Below, piece by piece: positions 7,797 through 16,484 of a stretch of 64,000 nucleotides of DNA (positions within the stretch are counted from its first letter, which is position 1; every line of letters starts with the position of its first letter). The translations under genes were made by a program, and so were the position numbers. This DNA is from a candidate division WOR-3 bacterium. GTDB lineage: Bacteria > Hydrothermota > Tepidihabitantia > SM23-42. The notes below the pieces were generated by a model that did no database searches, was not told where the DNA came from, and was given only the letters and a program-made list of their open reading frames with translations. The stretch spans positions 1-64,000 of the forward strand of contig JAOUFJ010000012.1 in assembly GCA_029858255.1 (NCBI GenBank), given 5' to 3'.

Positions 7797-9119
7797 ATGA
7801 TGGCTTCTTTCATATTAGTGACAGTGTTCTTGTTCAATCAGGGCGATTTTCCGATCTGCCAGGCAGGCGATGTTCAAGCTACGCCAGAGGTCGTTTTTGC
7901 CGATAGCCTCTTCTATGTTTTCTGGACCGACTTCAGGTACAGCAGCGTTGACACCTATTCTGTATACGTTGCTCGTATTGCTTTGGACGGGACGGTGCTT
8001 GACCCGGATGGAAGGGAAATCTTTGCGAACAAGGCGGAAACACGCCCTGCCGCTGCCTTCGACGGGACGAACCTTCTTGTAGCATTGCAGGACAGCTGCT
8101 GAACGAGCGGTAATATCATAGGAGTGGGTCTCACTCCTTCGTGTGACATCATACAGACATTTATTATTTCAAACGCAGAAAACATCCAGGAATTGCCAGA
8201 TATTTGCTATGGTCTTGGTAACTATGTCGTGGTTTGGACTGATTTCCGGGATGGAGTTGACAGAATGGTCAGGGCAGCGCGTGTTACACCTCAGTGGGTG
8301 GTGCTGGATACAGGTTATGTAGTATGGTCGAATTCGATCTATCAAATCACACCGGTGATAGCTTTCGATGGTGCAAGATATCTCACCGTTTGGCAAAATC
8401 TTGCCGAGCCGTTTGGTATTCATTGCCGTTTCATTGGTGCGGACGGATCGCCCCAAAACCCGGGTATCACGATTTCATCTGCGCCGAGTGCGACCAACCC
8501 CAGGATCTGTTACGACGGTGTGAATTACCTGGTAGTGTGGCAAGAGTACACAACGACAAATAACATTATGGGTCAGTTCGTATCACCCGGCGGTTCGCTG
8601 ATAGGGGAAGCCTTCGTTATCACTTCTGGTCCTGAGAATCACGTATCGCCCGCTCTGTGCCATGACGGCAATCGATTTCTTGTCATCTGGTCCGAGACAC
8701 AGATATGGGCACAGTTTTTATCCGGCACGGGTAGTTTGATCGGCGCGGCGTTCCCGATCTCAAGCGCGGTTTACGAGCAAGTTGCTCCTGATGTTTATTT
8801 CGGGAGTAGCAAATTCCTGGCGATCTGGAGCGAATTCCGTACTGATTATGACATCTATGGCAATTTAGATGCACAGGTCGGCGTAGATAATTCGAATTAC
8901 CATGTTCCTGCCGGTCAAAAAATCTATCCTGACAGAACGGTCTTTGTTGACAGAGTTAATGTCATTGGTGGCCGTGGCAAGAAGATATCTATTTTCGACA
9001 TCCTTGGTAAGAAAGTTGCGGAGACCAGGAATGGTATGTGGGAAGCGAGTTTTTTTTCTTCAGGTGTTTATTTCTTGGCAGTAGATGGACAGGTAATGAG
9101 AGTAGTAAAGGTGAAGTGA
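7797..9119 (+). pseudogene. Secreted propeller-type protein split by an in-frame TGA
   Basis: The frame starting at ATG 7797 (GAGGT upstream; signal peptide ASFILVTVFLFNQG) runs to TGA 8100-8102 and continues in the same frame without another stop to 9119. The junction reads FDGTNLLVALQDSC-stop-TSGNIIGVGLTPS. This matches the repeat later in the same protein (FDGARYLTVWQNL, FVSPGGSLIG), so both halves belong to one repeat-containing protein. The end (ISIFDILGKKVAE, then SGVYFLAVDGQ) is a sorting domain like that of the neighbour. Most likely a nonsense mutation or a base error. Stop-codon recoding is unlikely because TGA ends many intact genes here. Confidence 0.75.
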
Positions 9120-9177
9120 TTTTTTGTGAGTTTTGCAATCCGATCATTTCGTCAATAAATACTAGGGAGGAGATACA

Positions 9178-9642
9178 ATGCAAAGTGTTGTATACTTATC
9201 GGCAAGATTGAAGTGTGATGTCAACAAGGCTTTTGAGATGTTCACGGAAAACGACAATCTCCAGTCCTGGCTGACAAATATTGCAGATGTCGAACCAAGA
9301 GTGGGTGGCAGGTACGAATTGTTCTGGGATCCTAATAATAGAGAGAATAACAGCACAATTGGGTGCAAGGTAACGCTTTTTGAAGAGAACAAGTTGATTG
9401 CCTTCGAGTGGAAGGGACCGCCGCAATTCAAAGATTTCATGAATACCGCGGTTCCACTGACACATGTGGTGGTTTTCTTCATACCCTGTGGTTATGCCGT
9501 TGCTGGTGTTTGTACGGAAGTGCACCTTATACATGCAGGTTGGGGAGATTCGCCTGAGTGGCAGAAGGCCAAATCATACTTTGACACAGCATGGTCAATT
9601 GCTTTCAAAAATCTCGAAGGATTATTCGCAAATAACAAATAA
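9178..9642 (+). CDS. SRPBCC/AHSA1-type ligand-binding domain protein
   Basis: 154 residues. The pattern of an AHSA1/START-like fold is visible: VYLSARLKCDVNKAFEMFTE at the start, then LQSWLTNIADVEPRVGGRYEL, LIAFEWKGP and, at the end, a long helix (AWSIAFKNLEGLFANN). Such domains bind hydrophobic ligands or act as co-chaperones; the ligand cannot be told. A strong Shine-Dalgarno (GGGAGGAG) precedes the ATG. The stop overlaps the ATG of the next gene (TAATG), so the two are probably translated together. Confidence 0.8.
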   Translation: MQSVVYLSARLKCDVNKAFEMFTENDNLQSWLTNIADVEPRVGGRYELFWDPNNRENNSTIGCKVTLFEENKLIAFEWKGPPQFKDFMNTAVPLTHVVVFFIPCGYAVAGVCTEVHLIHAGWGDSPEWQKAKSYFDTAWSIAFKNLEGLFANNK

Positions 9643-10724
9643 TGAAGGATCCCAGATATCATGATTGGTTGCTCGAGAACGGTGGCCCGGTCATTCGGTA
9701 TCTTACGGCGCTCGAGCAAGAAGGATTCAAAACAGCAAACACGCTGCGTTTACAGCACGACCTGCTGAAATCCGAACAAGTGAAGTACTGGATGAAAAAT
9801 ATTACCGGCCGCACTGGATTCAATGATATCCACGGCAGCCGTGATGCATGTTTTGAGAATGCCATGGGCAAACTCACCCTCTATGGTCTGCGCAAGGGTA
9901 TGGGTGATTTTGACTCTAGATGTGCTCCCTATCTTGCCTGGCTTCAGAGAAGTATGAATAAGAATAAACCGAACATCATATTTGTTTTCCATCAGACTGT
10001 CGTGGCCGCATGGCTCGCTGTTGGTGGGTTTCTCTCTGAGCAACCCGTCTTAGATTTTGTCCTTCGCAGGCTCGGTGCTATCTACGATTTTGTCAAAGAC
10101 AAAGATTTTTCCATTTATGTCGATAAATCCAGATTCAAACGTGTTCCAGCAGTGTTCGATAGATATCCTCTTATCAATCCAGACTTGTACACTGATGGGA
10201 ATTTCTTGTTGCCCTGGATTCACGATATCTTCGCCTTCGGCGCACTTCAAGTATATATGAATGATGACGAGGTCAGCGAACGCATAGATTATGTAATATC
10301 CTATTTATTGGATAGGCGCTACCAGCAGTTCCATGAGGGATACGGTATTGTACTCAACGAGAATTGTCATTATAATGTCATGGGGTGGGACGTCTGGTTG
10401 CCTTGTTATGATGGTCTGCATAAGAATCCTTTCAACAAAGGATGCCTGGTGCAGAGGCTCGAACTTATGTCCCATTTTAAGACCGGACGGTCGAGCAAGT
10501 GGTTTGTGGAGAATCTGAAAATGCTTGAGGATTTCGAGAATCATTCCTGCAGGTATGTAATACCGAAGAACTATATCAGTGAGAAGAAAAATTCATATTT
10601 CGTTACGGGCGCTCACATGGGGTTGGGTGAAAACCGCCGCCGGAGAGTAGCATTGGAAATCGAATCTAGTTTCTGGATGTTGGGAATAATGAAAAACAAG
10701 GTAGAAAAGGATATGACAAAATGA
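9642..10724 (+). CDS. Conserved-looking cytoplasmic protein, unknown function
   Basis: 360 residues without signal peptide or membrane segments. It is mostly helical in appearance, with several Trp/Tyr-rich motifs such as DPRYHDWLLENGGPVIRY at the N-terminus and GWDVWLPCYDG near residue 250. The helix-rich layout would fit an alpha/alpha toroid, but no diagnostic motif confirms it. It is coupled to the SRPBCC gene (1-bp overlap) and to the M1 aminopeptidase gene (4-bp overlap). I do not recognise the family. Confidence 0.7.
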   Translation: MKDPRYHDWLLENGGPVIRYLTALEQEGFKTANTLRLQHDLLKSEQVKYWMKNITGRTGFNDIHGSRDACFENAMGKLTLYGLRKGMGDFDSRCAPYLAWLQRSMNKNKPNIIFVFHQTVVAAWLAVGGFLSEQPVLDFVLRRLGAIYDFVKDKDFSIYVDKSRFKRVPAVFDRYPLINPDLYTDGNFLLPWIHDIFAFGALQVYMNDDEVSERIDYVISYLLDRRYQQFHEGYGIVLNENCHYNVMGWDVWLPCYDGLHKNPFNKGCLVQRLELMSHFKTGRSSKWFVENLKMLEDFENHSCRYVIPKNYISEKKNSYFVTGAHMGLGENRRRRVALEIESSFWMLGIMKNKVEKDMTK

Positions 10725-13120
10725 GAATGAATCCCGGGATCTTATTAGTGACTATCCTCTTCTTCTTTACTTTTACCATGCTGGCGGGTGAGTCTGTTGA
10801 ATTGACGACGGCGGAGATAGAAGTTCAATATAACCGTATGAGAGACCTATCTATTGATGAGTCTAATGTGATAGAAGTCAACGGTTGCTTGATCAACAAG
10901 GATGTTGCAGAGTTTGAGTTGAAATCCGGCCATATCTATTTTTTCGCCCCGGTTTTTGATAATGTTGTTGCGGCCTATTTCGAAGGTTCGGGTAATTTTC
11001 GCCTGTCTACTGATGACCCGATCGAAAAGCAGCAAGTCTTGCGTTTTACAGGTAAGGAGCATGTTGACCTGGAATTCGAAGAAGCGCTTTTCTTCTTTAC
11101 CGATGACACCTACGAAAAAATTCGAAGCCTCCAGAAAGTTACGAGTATGAGTATCCCTGATTCGATTCAGAATATTATACACCTGTTCCGGCAAAAAATT
11201 CGTGGGCGGTTTCCATGGAATTTTGATGCACGTGTTATCGCCGAGTTTCTCAATGCACGAGAACGGCATTTTTTCGGCGCCTTCCTTGAAGGTATGGACG
11301 GTGACGAGTTCTTATATCTCATTGACCCGATGGATGAGGAGGAAGTGACGCTTTTCCGGTATGAAAAGATCAAATTTTCAAAGCGTGCTCAGGTTGAAAC
11401 ATGGTACAGCTCCAGACCCATAATACCGTTTCCACGGGCGAGGCCTACATTTGATGTTGAACAGCTCCAAATGGATGTCGAAATAGAAGGAAATCAAAGG
11501 CTCGTGGTAGATGCAAAAATGCGCTTCACATGTTTGCTTGATCAAGCCCGAATCATGCCAGTATACCTGGATGAAGCGCTGCGTGTCGAAACTGCGATCC
11601 TCGGGAATCATGATACATGTCTGGTCATCCAGGAAGAGGAAAAGGAGGATGCTCAGCTGTGGATTGTATTTCCTTTTGACCTGCAAAAAGGTGAACGATA
11701 CGATCTGACCCTGGCGTATGGCGGCGAAGGATTGATCAATGATATTGGCGGTGATAATTTCAGTATTGGCGGACGCATTGCATGGTTTCCCAGTGTCTAT
11801 ACGAATATCTTCGACCCCAGGCATTTCCTGATCACATTCGCCGTTCCTCAAAAAAGGACATTACTCAGCACCGGCAAACTAGTGCGAACGTGGACAGAAG
11901 GGAACCTCGTTTATTCAATGTGGGATAGTGAGATCGAATACATGTTAGCCGGGTTCAATTATGGAAAATTTTCGGCGGTAACCCAGCAAAGCTCGCTTTG
12001 TGATATTACCTGCTATACCAACGAGAAATCGTCCGATGCATTACTCATTGTCCGAAGAACCCTCGAAGAGAATCGTGATCTACAGGCAGAGTTGATGTTG
12101 ATGCCTCAAGAGTTGACCACAGATGGGATTGGTAAGAATGCGGCCATTGAGAGCCGTAACGCCTACGAGGTTTTCCATCATTTTTTCGGCGAAATCCCCA
12201 TTCGTTCTATAAATATATCCCAGCAGCCGCAAGTTTCTTTTGCCGCCAGTTGGCCTGCATTGATCTTTTTGCCGTTCACCGCATTCTTTGATGAATCGGT
12301 AAGGCAGCGGTTGTTTGAGCCGGTTATCGGGCTACGTTGGTACGGGGAATGGGAATCGTACCACGAAGGCGTTGCTTCGCACGAAATGGCGCACCAATGG
12401 TGGGCGCATTCCGTAATGACCGCCTCATATCATGATACCTGGCTTAACGAGGGTTTTGCCACCTATTCAGAAGCATTACACCTGCTTATGACGAAGGGTA
12501 CGGATGCCTTCAAGAAATACATGAGGATTTTGCGGCGTCAGGTATACTCTGACATTGGTGGGGGCAAGAGTCTTTCTGAACTCGGTCCAGTGTGGTTGGG
12601 TATTCGGTTGAGTTCATTCGATGCCCCGCAAGGATATTATCTCACATATGTTAAAGGTGCGTACATTTTGCACATGCTGAGGATGATGCTCTTTGACTAT
12701 GATAAGAAAAATGATGAACGATTCATCAAAATGATGAAAGACTACGTTCGTACCTATACAGGCAAGGTTGTCACGACTCTGGATTTCAAGAATATTGTTG
12801 AAAAACACTTTGATAGAAACATGGATTGGTTCTTTGATCAATGGGTATATGGCAGCGATATTCCTGTTTACGAATTCAAATACGAAGTTGAGGAAACTGA
12901 TGGCGAATACTATGTAACGATCTACGTTCAGCAGAGTGGGGTTTCACCATCCTTCGAAATGCTGGTGCCGTTTCTCGTTAACTTCGAAAAGGAACATGCT
13001 GTAGTGAAGGTCATTGCCAAAGGTACAGATGTGGTTGCCAAGAAATTCCACTTGCCGCGAAAACCTGTGTCTATCGAGGCGAATCCGCTTAATGCTGTGT
13101 TGTGCGTAATCGTTGAATAG
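10721..13120 (+). CDS. Secreted M1-family metallopeptidase (aminopeptidase N-like)
   Basis: 799 residues. The signal peptide is ILLVTILFFFTFTMLAG. The zinc-binding gluzincin motif HEMAHQWW lies near residue 553, followed by the third ligand in LNEGFATYSEA about 20 residues on. The exopeptidase motif GAMEN is not evident; the equivalent region reads SWPALIFLP, a form seen in some divergent M1 relatives. It should cleave peptides in the periplasm or at the surface. The substrate may differ from that of classic aminopeptidases because of the altered specificity loop. The ATG overlaps the preceding stop (ATGA). Confidence 0.88.
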   Translation: MRMNPGILLVTILFFFTFTMLAGESVELTTAEIEVQYNRMRDLSIDESNVIEVNGCLINKDVAEFELKSGHIYFFAPVFDNVVAAYFEGSGNFRLSTDDPIEKQQVLRFTGKEHVDLEFEEALFFFTDDTYEKIRSLQKVTSMSIPDSIQNIIHLFRQKIRGRFPWNFDARVIAEFLNARERHFFGAFLEGMDGDEFLYLIDPMDEEEVTLFRYEKIKFSKRAQVETWYSSRPIIPFPRARPTFDVEQLQMDVEIEGNQRLVVDAKMRFTCLLDQARIMPVYLDEALRVETAILGNHDTCLVIQEEEKEDAQLWIVFPFDLQKGERYDLTLAYGGEGLINDIGGDNFSIGGRIAWFPSVYTNIFDPRHFLITFAVPQKRTLLSTGKLVRTWTEGNLVYSMWDSEIEYMLAGFNYGKFSAVTQQSSLCDITCYTNEKSSDALLIVRRTLEENRDLQAELMLMPQELTTDGIGKNAAIESRNAYEVFHHFFGEIPIRSINISQQPQVSFAASWPALIFLPFTAFFDESVRQRLFEPVIGLRWYGEWESYHEGVASHEMAHQWWAHSVMTASYHDTWLNEGFATYSEALHLLMTKGTDAFKKYMRILRRQVYSDIGGGKSLSELGPVWLGIRLSSFDAPQGYYLTYVKGAYILHMLRMMLFDYDKKNDERFIKMMKDYVRTYTGKVVTTLDFKNIVEKHFDRNMDWFFDQWVYGSDIPVYEFKYEVEETDGEYYVTIYVQQSGVSPSFEMLVPFLVNFEKEHAVVKVIAKGTDVVAKKFHLPRKPVSIEANPLNAVLCVIVE

Positions 13121-13150
13121 GGTGTGAGAAAGACGGTGCGGAGCACGAGA

Positions 13151-13178
13151 TTGACATATCCGAGAGCATGAATAGAAT
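13151..13178 (+). promoter_or_regulatory. Internal promoter before the 13194 membrane-protein pair
   Basis: TTGACA (13151-13156) and TAGAAT (13173-13178) are separated by 16 bp. The expected transcription start is about 9 nt before the ATG at 13194. Confidence 0.55.
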
Positions 13179-13193
13179 TTTTGAAGGAAAGCA

Positions 13194-13703
13194 ATGAAGA
13201 TATTTAAGATCGTCTTGATAATACTCGCTGCGGGTATTGTGTTATTGATGGCGCTGTTCGCCATATACCTCCTGCTTAACAGGCAAGGTGTTGTCGAATC
13301 CTATGATGTTGGTGAGCCCGAGACAGGTAACCGCCTGCTGATTGTTAGTCAGGGCAGTGAGTTTAAGAATGCTTTGGTCGAAAGCGTGATCACACACCTC
13401 GCCGATGAATCTTTGTATGTGTGCGTGATCGATGTCAGCGGCTTGGAGGAGATCAATGAGGATGAGTGGGATGCAATTTTGATATTACATACTACGGAAC
13501 AATGGAAGCTACAACCTGACGTGAAAAAATATCTCGACCGTGCGCGGAACCTTGACAGGGTGGTTGTCATAACGACATCGGGCTCAGGTGAGTGGAAAAG
13601 CGATGAGTATGCGGTTGATGTTATGACATCTGCGTCTAAAAAAGAAGAGTTACGCGCGTTGACCGATAACATTGTACTCAAGCTCAAGGCAATTCTGAAA
13701 TGA
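13194..13703 (+). CDS. Membrane-anchored protein with flavodoxin-like alpha/beta domain
   Basis: 169 residues. One N-terminal membrane segment (about residues 4-27) is followed by an alpha/beta domain with the strand-helix order of flavodoxin-like folds (NRLLIVSQGSEFKNALVES, WDAILILHT, DRVVVITTSGSGEWK). A flavin-binding signature is not clear enough to call it a flavodoxin. It overlaps the next gene by 4 bp. Its own promoter lies just upstream. Confidence 0.7.
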   Translation: MKIFKIVLIILAAGIVLLMALFAIYLLLNRQGVVESYDVGEPETGNRLLIVSQGSEFKNALVESVITHLADESLYVCVIDVSGLEEINEDEWDAILILHTTEQWKLQPDVKKYLDRARNLDRVVVITTSGSGEWKSDEYAVDVMTSASKKEELRALTDNIVLKLKAILK

Positions 13704-14332
13704 AAACAGTGCTCAAAGTAGCGAATCTGCTTGCCATCATCGGAACGGCATTGATGGGGGTCGTGATAATATTGATACGCGTTTCTCCTACATTCGTGCG
13801 TTTGTTCAGTTCGCGCGGGCCGATGTTGACGGTTTTGGCATTAACCGAATTGGTCTTTGCATTCTCTCTTCTGTTCTTCTTTTCGGTTCTGCATCTCTAC
13901 AATGCCGACAATGGTAGAAAAATGGTGTCGCTTGGTGCAACAGTGGCTGCTTTAATTAGTACATCCTGGATGTCAGTTGTTGCAGTCTTGCACCGGTTCC
14001 CTTTCGTATGGCGCTGGGTGGCAACACGCTGGTCCGGGTTGATTGTCTCCACTACCCAAGTCATATTCACAATTCCGTTGTTGGTTTTCTTTGTTCTTTT
14101 CAGCACGGCGAACAACCGCCGTGATACCAGTCTAAGACTACGCGTGGCTTCTATCGTTGCGGTTCTTGGGACTTCTTGGTTGCTGCTCGTCTCTGGCGCG
14201 CGCATATCACCTGCAGTATGGATTTGGTTGATCGAAAAAGGTGCTGGAAGGATCATGATAATAACCGAGCCGTTTGTTGCGATTTCGTTTCTGATATTTC
14301 TTGCAGCATTTTTTGTTGAACCCGATGGTTAG
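13700..14332 (+). CDS. Integral membrane protein, about six segments, unknown function
   Basis: 210 residues with about six hydrophobic segments (starting near residues 8, 42, 73, 110, 148 and 183). No transporter or enzyme motif is evident. The segments seem to come in pairs separated by short basic loops (DNGRKMV, NNRRDTSLR), suggesting an internal duplication. The ATG overlaps the stop of the flavodoxin-like gene, so the two are likely one functional pair. Confidence 0.75.
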   Translation: MKTVLKVANLLAIIGTALMGVVIILIRVSPTFVRLFSSRGPMLTVLALTELVFAFSLLFFFSVLHLYNADNGRKMVSLGATVAALISTSWMSVVAVLHRFPFVWRWVATRWSGLIVSTTQVIFTIPLLVFFVLFSTANNRRDTSLRLRVASIVAVLGTSWLLLVSGARISPAVWIWLIEKGAGRIMIITEPFVAISFLIFLAAFFVEPDG

Positions 14333-14384
14333 CAAGTATGAAGACCGGTCCAGATATTGTTTGAATTGAGAGAGGAGTAAGCTT

Positions 14385-14816
14385 GTGACAAGGACGAAAC
14401 TGAATTTGCCTGATAGGTTCGATTTCTCTACTGAGATGCCTGTGCGTATCGAAAATATAAATTACGGGGGGCATTTGGGGAATGACTCGTTGCTGTCGCT
14501 CATTCACGAGGCACGGTTAAGATTTCTGAAGGCAAATGGATTTACCGAGGCGGATATTGGCGGTGTGGGCATTATCATGGTAGACACGGTCGTCATCTAC
14601 AAATCGGAGAGTTTCCATGGAGACGTTCTCAGATTCGAAGTTGCTGTCGGCAATATAGGCAATACAGGCTGCGATTTTTTCTTTAGGATAACGAACAGTG
14701 CAACTAAAAGGGATGTTGCTCATGCTAAGACCGGTGTTGTATTTTTTGACTACCACACTAGAAAGGTTGCACCTGCACCACGTAAATTCGCAGAACAATT
14801 TAGGGAGAAACCGTAG
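14385..14816 (+). CDS. Hotdog-fold acyl-CoA thioesterase, YbgC/FadM-like
   Basis: 143 residues from a GTG preceded by GAGGAG. The 4HBT signature is visible: VRIENINYGGHLGNDSLLSL near residue 20, where the helix-starting region after NYGGHLGND aligns with the catalytic stretch of the family, then GVGIIMVDTVVIYKSES. It likely hydrolyses acyl-CoA thioesters in the cytoplasm. The usual YbgC Asp near the N-terminus is replaced by Asn/Glu-type residues, so substrate and rate are uncertain. Confidence 0.8.
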   Translation: MTRTKLNLPDRFDFSTEMPVRIENINYGGHLGNDSLLSLIHEARLRFLKANGFTEADIGGVGIIMVDTVVIYKSESFHGDVLRFEVAVGNIGNTGCDFFFRITNSATKRDVAHAKTGVVFFDYHTRKVAPAPRKFAEQFREKP

Positions 14817-14858
14817 CATAACAGCACCGGTCTCTTTGGTGCATGGTTGGAGGTATGA

Positions 14859-15545
14859 ATGAAGGTAGTCTATGTCAATAGTCTTGCCGCCACATTGGAT
14901 GCGCTCAACGAAGTATTCGTCATGGGTCGATCACTTTCACGGACCGACCGTGCGAAAGCTATAGAGTGGATAGCCGGCAGGCAGGGATTGAAGGGTGCTT
15001 ACCGTGGCATGTTTGCACCGACTCAGCTTGATTACCGTAGGGGGATCACGGTCTTCACGGGAGAGAGAGTGGTATCAAGCGCTGCTATCGGTCACATCCT
15101 TGGTGAAGAAGCGAGCCGCGCGTTGATCATGCTTGATGGTAGTTCAACGATTGTTCAAGAGGCACTGAAAAGATCCAACAGGGGAATGATCAGGGCATTG
15201 ATGAGTTGCGAGACGCCTGCTCGTGTGAGGGGTTTCTACTGCTGTGGTATCTGCACGGCGTCTTTGTGGCGCCATCTGGCAGTTGGTGGTCTAAGCAAGT
15301 CGAAAAGACGGCTTCACGTTGGGCTGAAAGTCCTCCGTAAGTATCGTGATGGTACTGGTAAATGGCGGCGCTTTCCATTCTACTATACGTTGCTGGCCCT
15401 CAGTGAGATCGAGCACAAACTAGCACTGGATGAATTGAGGTATGCCGCGCCACTTTGTGAACGCTACATAAAGCGCTATAAGGCCAAGAATAAGATCGCC
15501 ACACGCCGGCGTCTGTTGATGCAACGCGTCCTGGCAAAGTGCTGA
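14859..15545 (+). CDS. Protein of unknown function with a Cys-rich motif
   Basis: 228 residues, ATG with GGAGGT upstream. It is basic, with a notable central motif FYCCGICTASLWRHLAVGG and a helical Arg/Lys-rich C-terminus. The three Cys could bind a metal or form a reactive centre, but I cannot assign a family. It has no signal peptide. It sits in a same-strand run between a thioesterase and an O-methyltransferase, 15 bp before the latter. Confidence 0.65.
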   Translation: MKVVYVNSLAATLDALNEVFVMGRSLSRTDRAKAIEWIAGRQGLKGAYRGMFAPTQLDYRRGITVFTGERVVSSAAIGHILGEEASRALIMLDGSSTIVQEALKRSNRGMIRALMSCETPARVRGFYCCGICTASLWRHLAVGGLSKSKRRLHVGLKVLRKYRDGTGKWRRFPFYYTLLALSEIEHKLALDELRYAAPLCERYIKRYKAKNKIATRRRLLMQRVLAKC

Positions 15546-15560
15546 TCATAAAGCGTTATC

Positions 15561-16157
15561 ATGTTTCATAAAATACCAGATCAGGTCAAGACAAGGATGG
15601 GCTATCTCGAGGATTTGGATAGACAGCACAGGAGTGAAGGCGCACCTTCCAATATCCGGCTCAGGCAGGTGCCGAGGGAGACCGGTAAGTTCCTTGCGAT
15701 CATGGCATCGCTGGCGCCTGCGGGAACCTATCTCGAGATCGGCACAAGCGGCGGTTATTCGGCTTTGTGGCTGGCTCTTGCGTGCAGGGAACTTGGAAGA
15801 AAGTTGATCACCTTCGAGATATTGCCGCAAAAGGTAGACATTGCGCGCGAGACGTTTCGCGCTGCCGAAGTTGAGGATGTGGTAGAACTCATCCCGGGCG
15901 ATGCTCGTGAGTATCTGGATAATTGCAGCGATATTTCTTTCTGTTTTCTTGATGCTGAAAAGGAAATGTATAGAGAATGTTATGAGAAAATAATCCCGAA
16001 TATGGTTGAGCATGGAATCCTCATTGCCGATAATGTGATCAGTCACAAGGATGTGCTGAAGGATATGGTCGAACACGCTTTGAGCGATCGACGCGTTGAT
16101 ACGGTGGTCGTTCCAATCGGCAGCGGGCTTCTTTTATGCGTGAAGAGACGACAATGA
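15561..16157 (+). CDS. SAM-dependent O-methyltransferase, family 3 (caffeoyl-CoA type)
   Basis: 198 residues. Motif I YLEIGTSGGYSALWLA lies near residue 54; FEILPQKVDIARE is the acidic SAM-ribose motif; the strand FCFLDAEKEMYRECYE supplies the metal-binding Asp region; GILIADNV follows. The family transfers methyl groups to catechol-like hydroxyls using a divalent metal. The acceptor here is unknown. The stop overlaps the next ATG by 4 bp. Confidence 0.88.
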   Translation: MFHKIPDQVKTRMGYLEDLDRQHRSEGAPSNIRLRQVPRETGKFLAIMASLAPAGTYLEIGTSGGYSALWLALACRELGRKLITFEILPQKVDIARETFRAAEVEDVVELIPGDAREYLDNCSDISFCFLDAEKEMYRECYEKIIPNMVEHGILIADNVISHKDVLKDMVEHALSDRRVDTVVVPIGSGLLLCVKRRQ

Positions 16158-16471
16158 GTGAGAAATTTATCAGTGAATTAATTGAACCAGTCAGAGGAAC
16201 GTTCGATACAAAAGCCATGTCCCGTGGCGAGCCGGGATTGCCTTCAAGATTTTTATGGCGTAAATCAGAGTACATAATCGCCGAAGTCGTCCACAAATGG
16301 AAGGAAACATCTCCATGCAGGAGCGGGAGCAAAGAGAAATATGTCCGCAAACACTGGTACGAAATAAGAACCACCAGTGATTTGAACATGAAGATATATT
16401 TCGAACGTAGATCAATGCCGAAAGGACAGGCGAAAAAGAGGTGGTGGCTCTATTCGGTATTGGGTCAATAG
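16154..16471 (+). CDS. Small DUF6504-like protein
   Basis: 105 residues from ATG 16154, chosen because it overlaps the preceding stop as ATGA; an upstream in-frame ATG at 16136 lacks this coupling. The core LPSRFLWRKSEYIIAEVVHKW followed by a conserved Trp/Arg-rich end (KRWWLYSVLG) resembles the DUF6504 family of small cytoplasmic proteins. Function unknown; the coupling suggests it works with the O-methyltransferase. Confidence 0.6.
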   Translation: MSEKFISELIEPVRGTFDTKAMSRGEPGLPSRFLWRKSEYIIAEVVHKWKETSPCRSGSKEKYVRKHWYEIRTTSDLNMKIYFERRSMPKGQAKKRWWLYSVLGQ

Positions 16472-16484
16472 AGGGAGGATTTGC

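Noticed and set aside
8100-8102. UGA read as an amino acid (recoding or selenocysteine)
   Set aside because: TGA ends many intact genes here, no SECIS-like hairpin was evident, and the protein is a repeat protein with no redox site.
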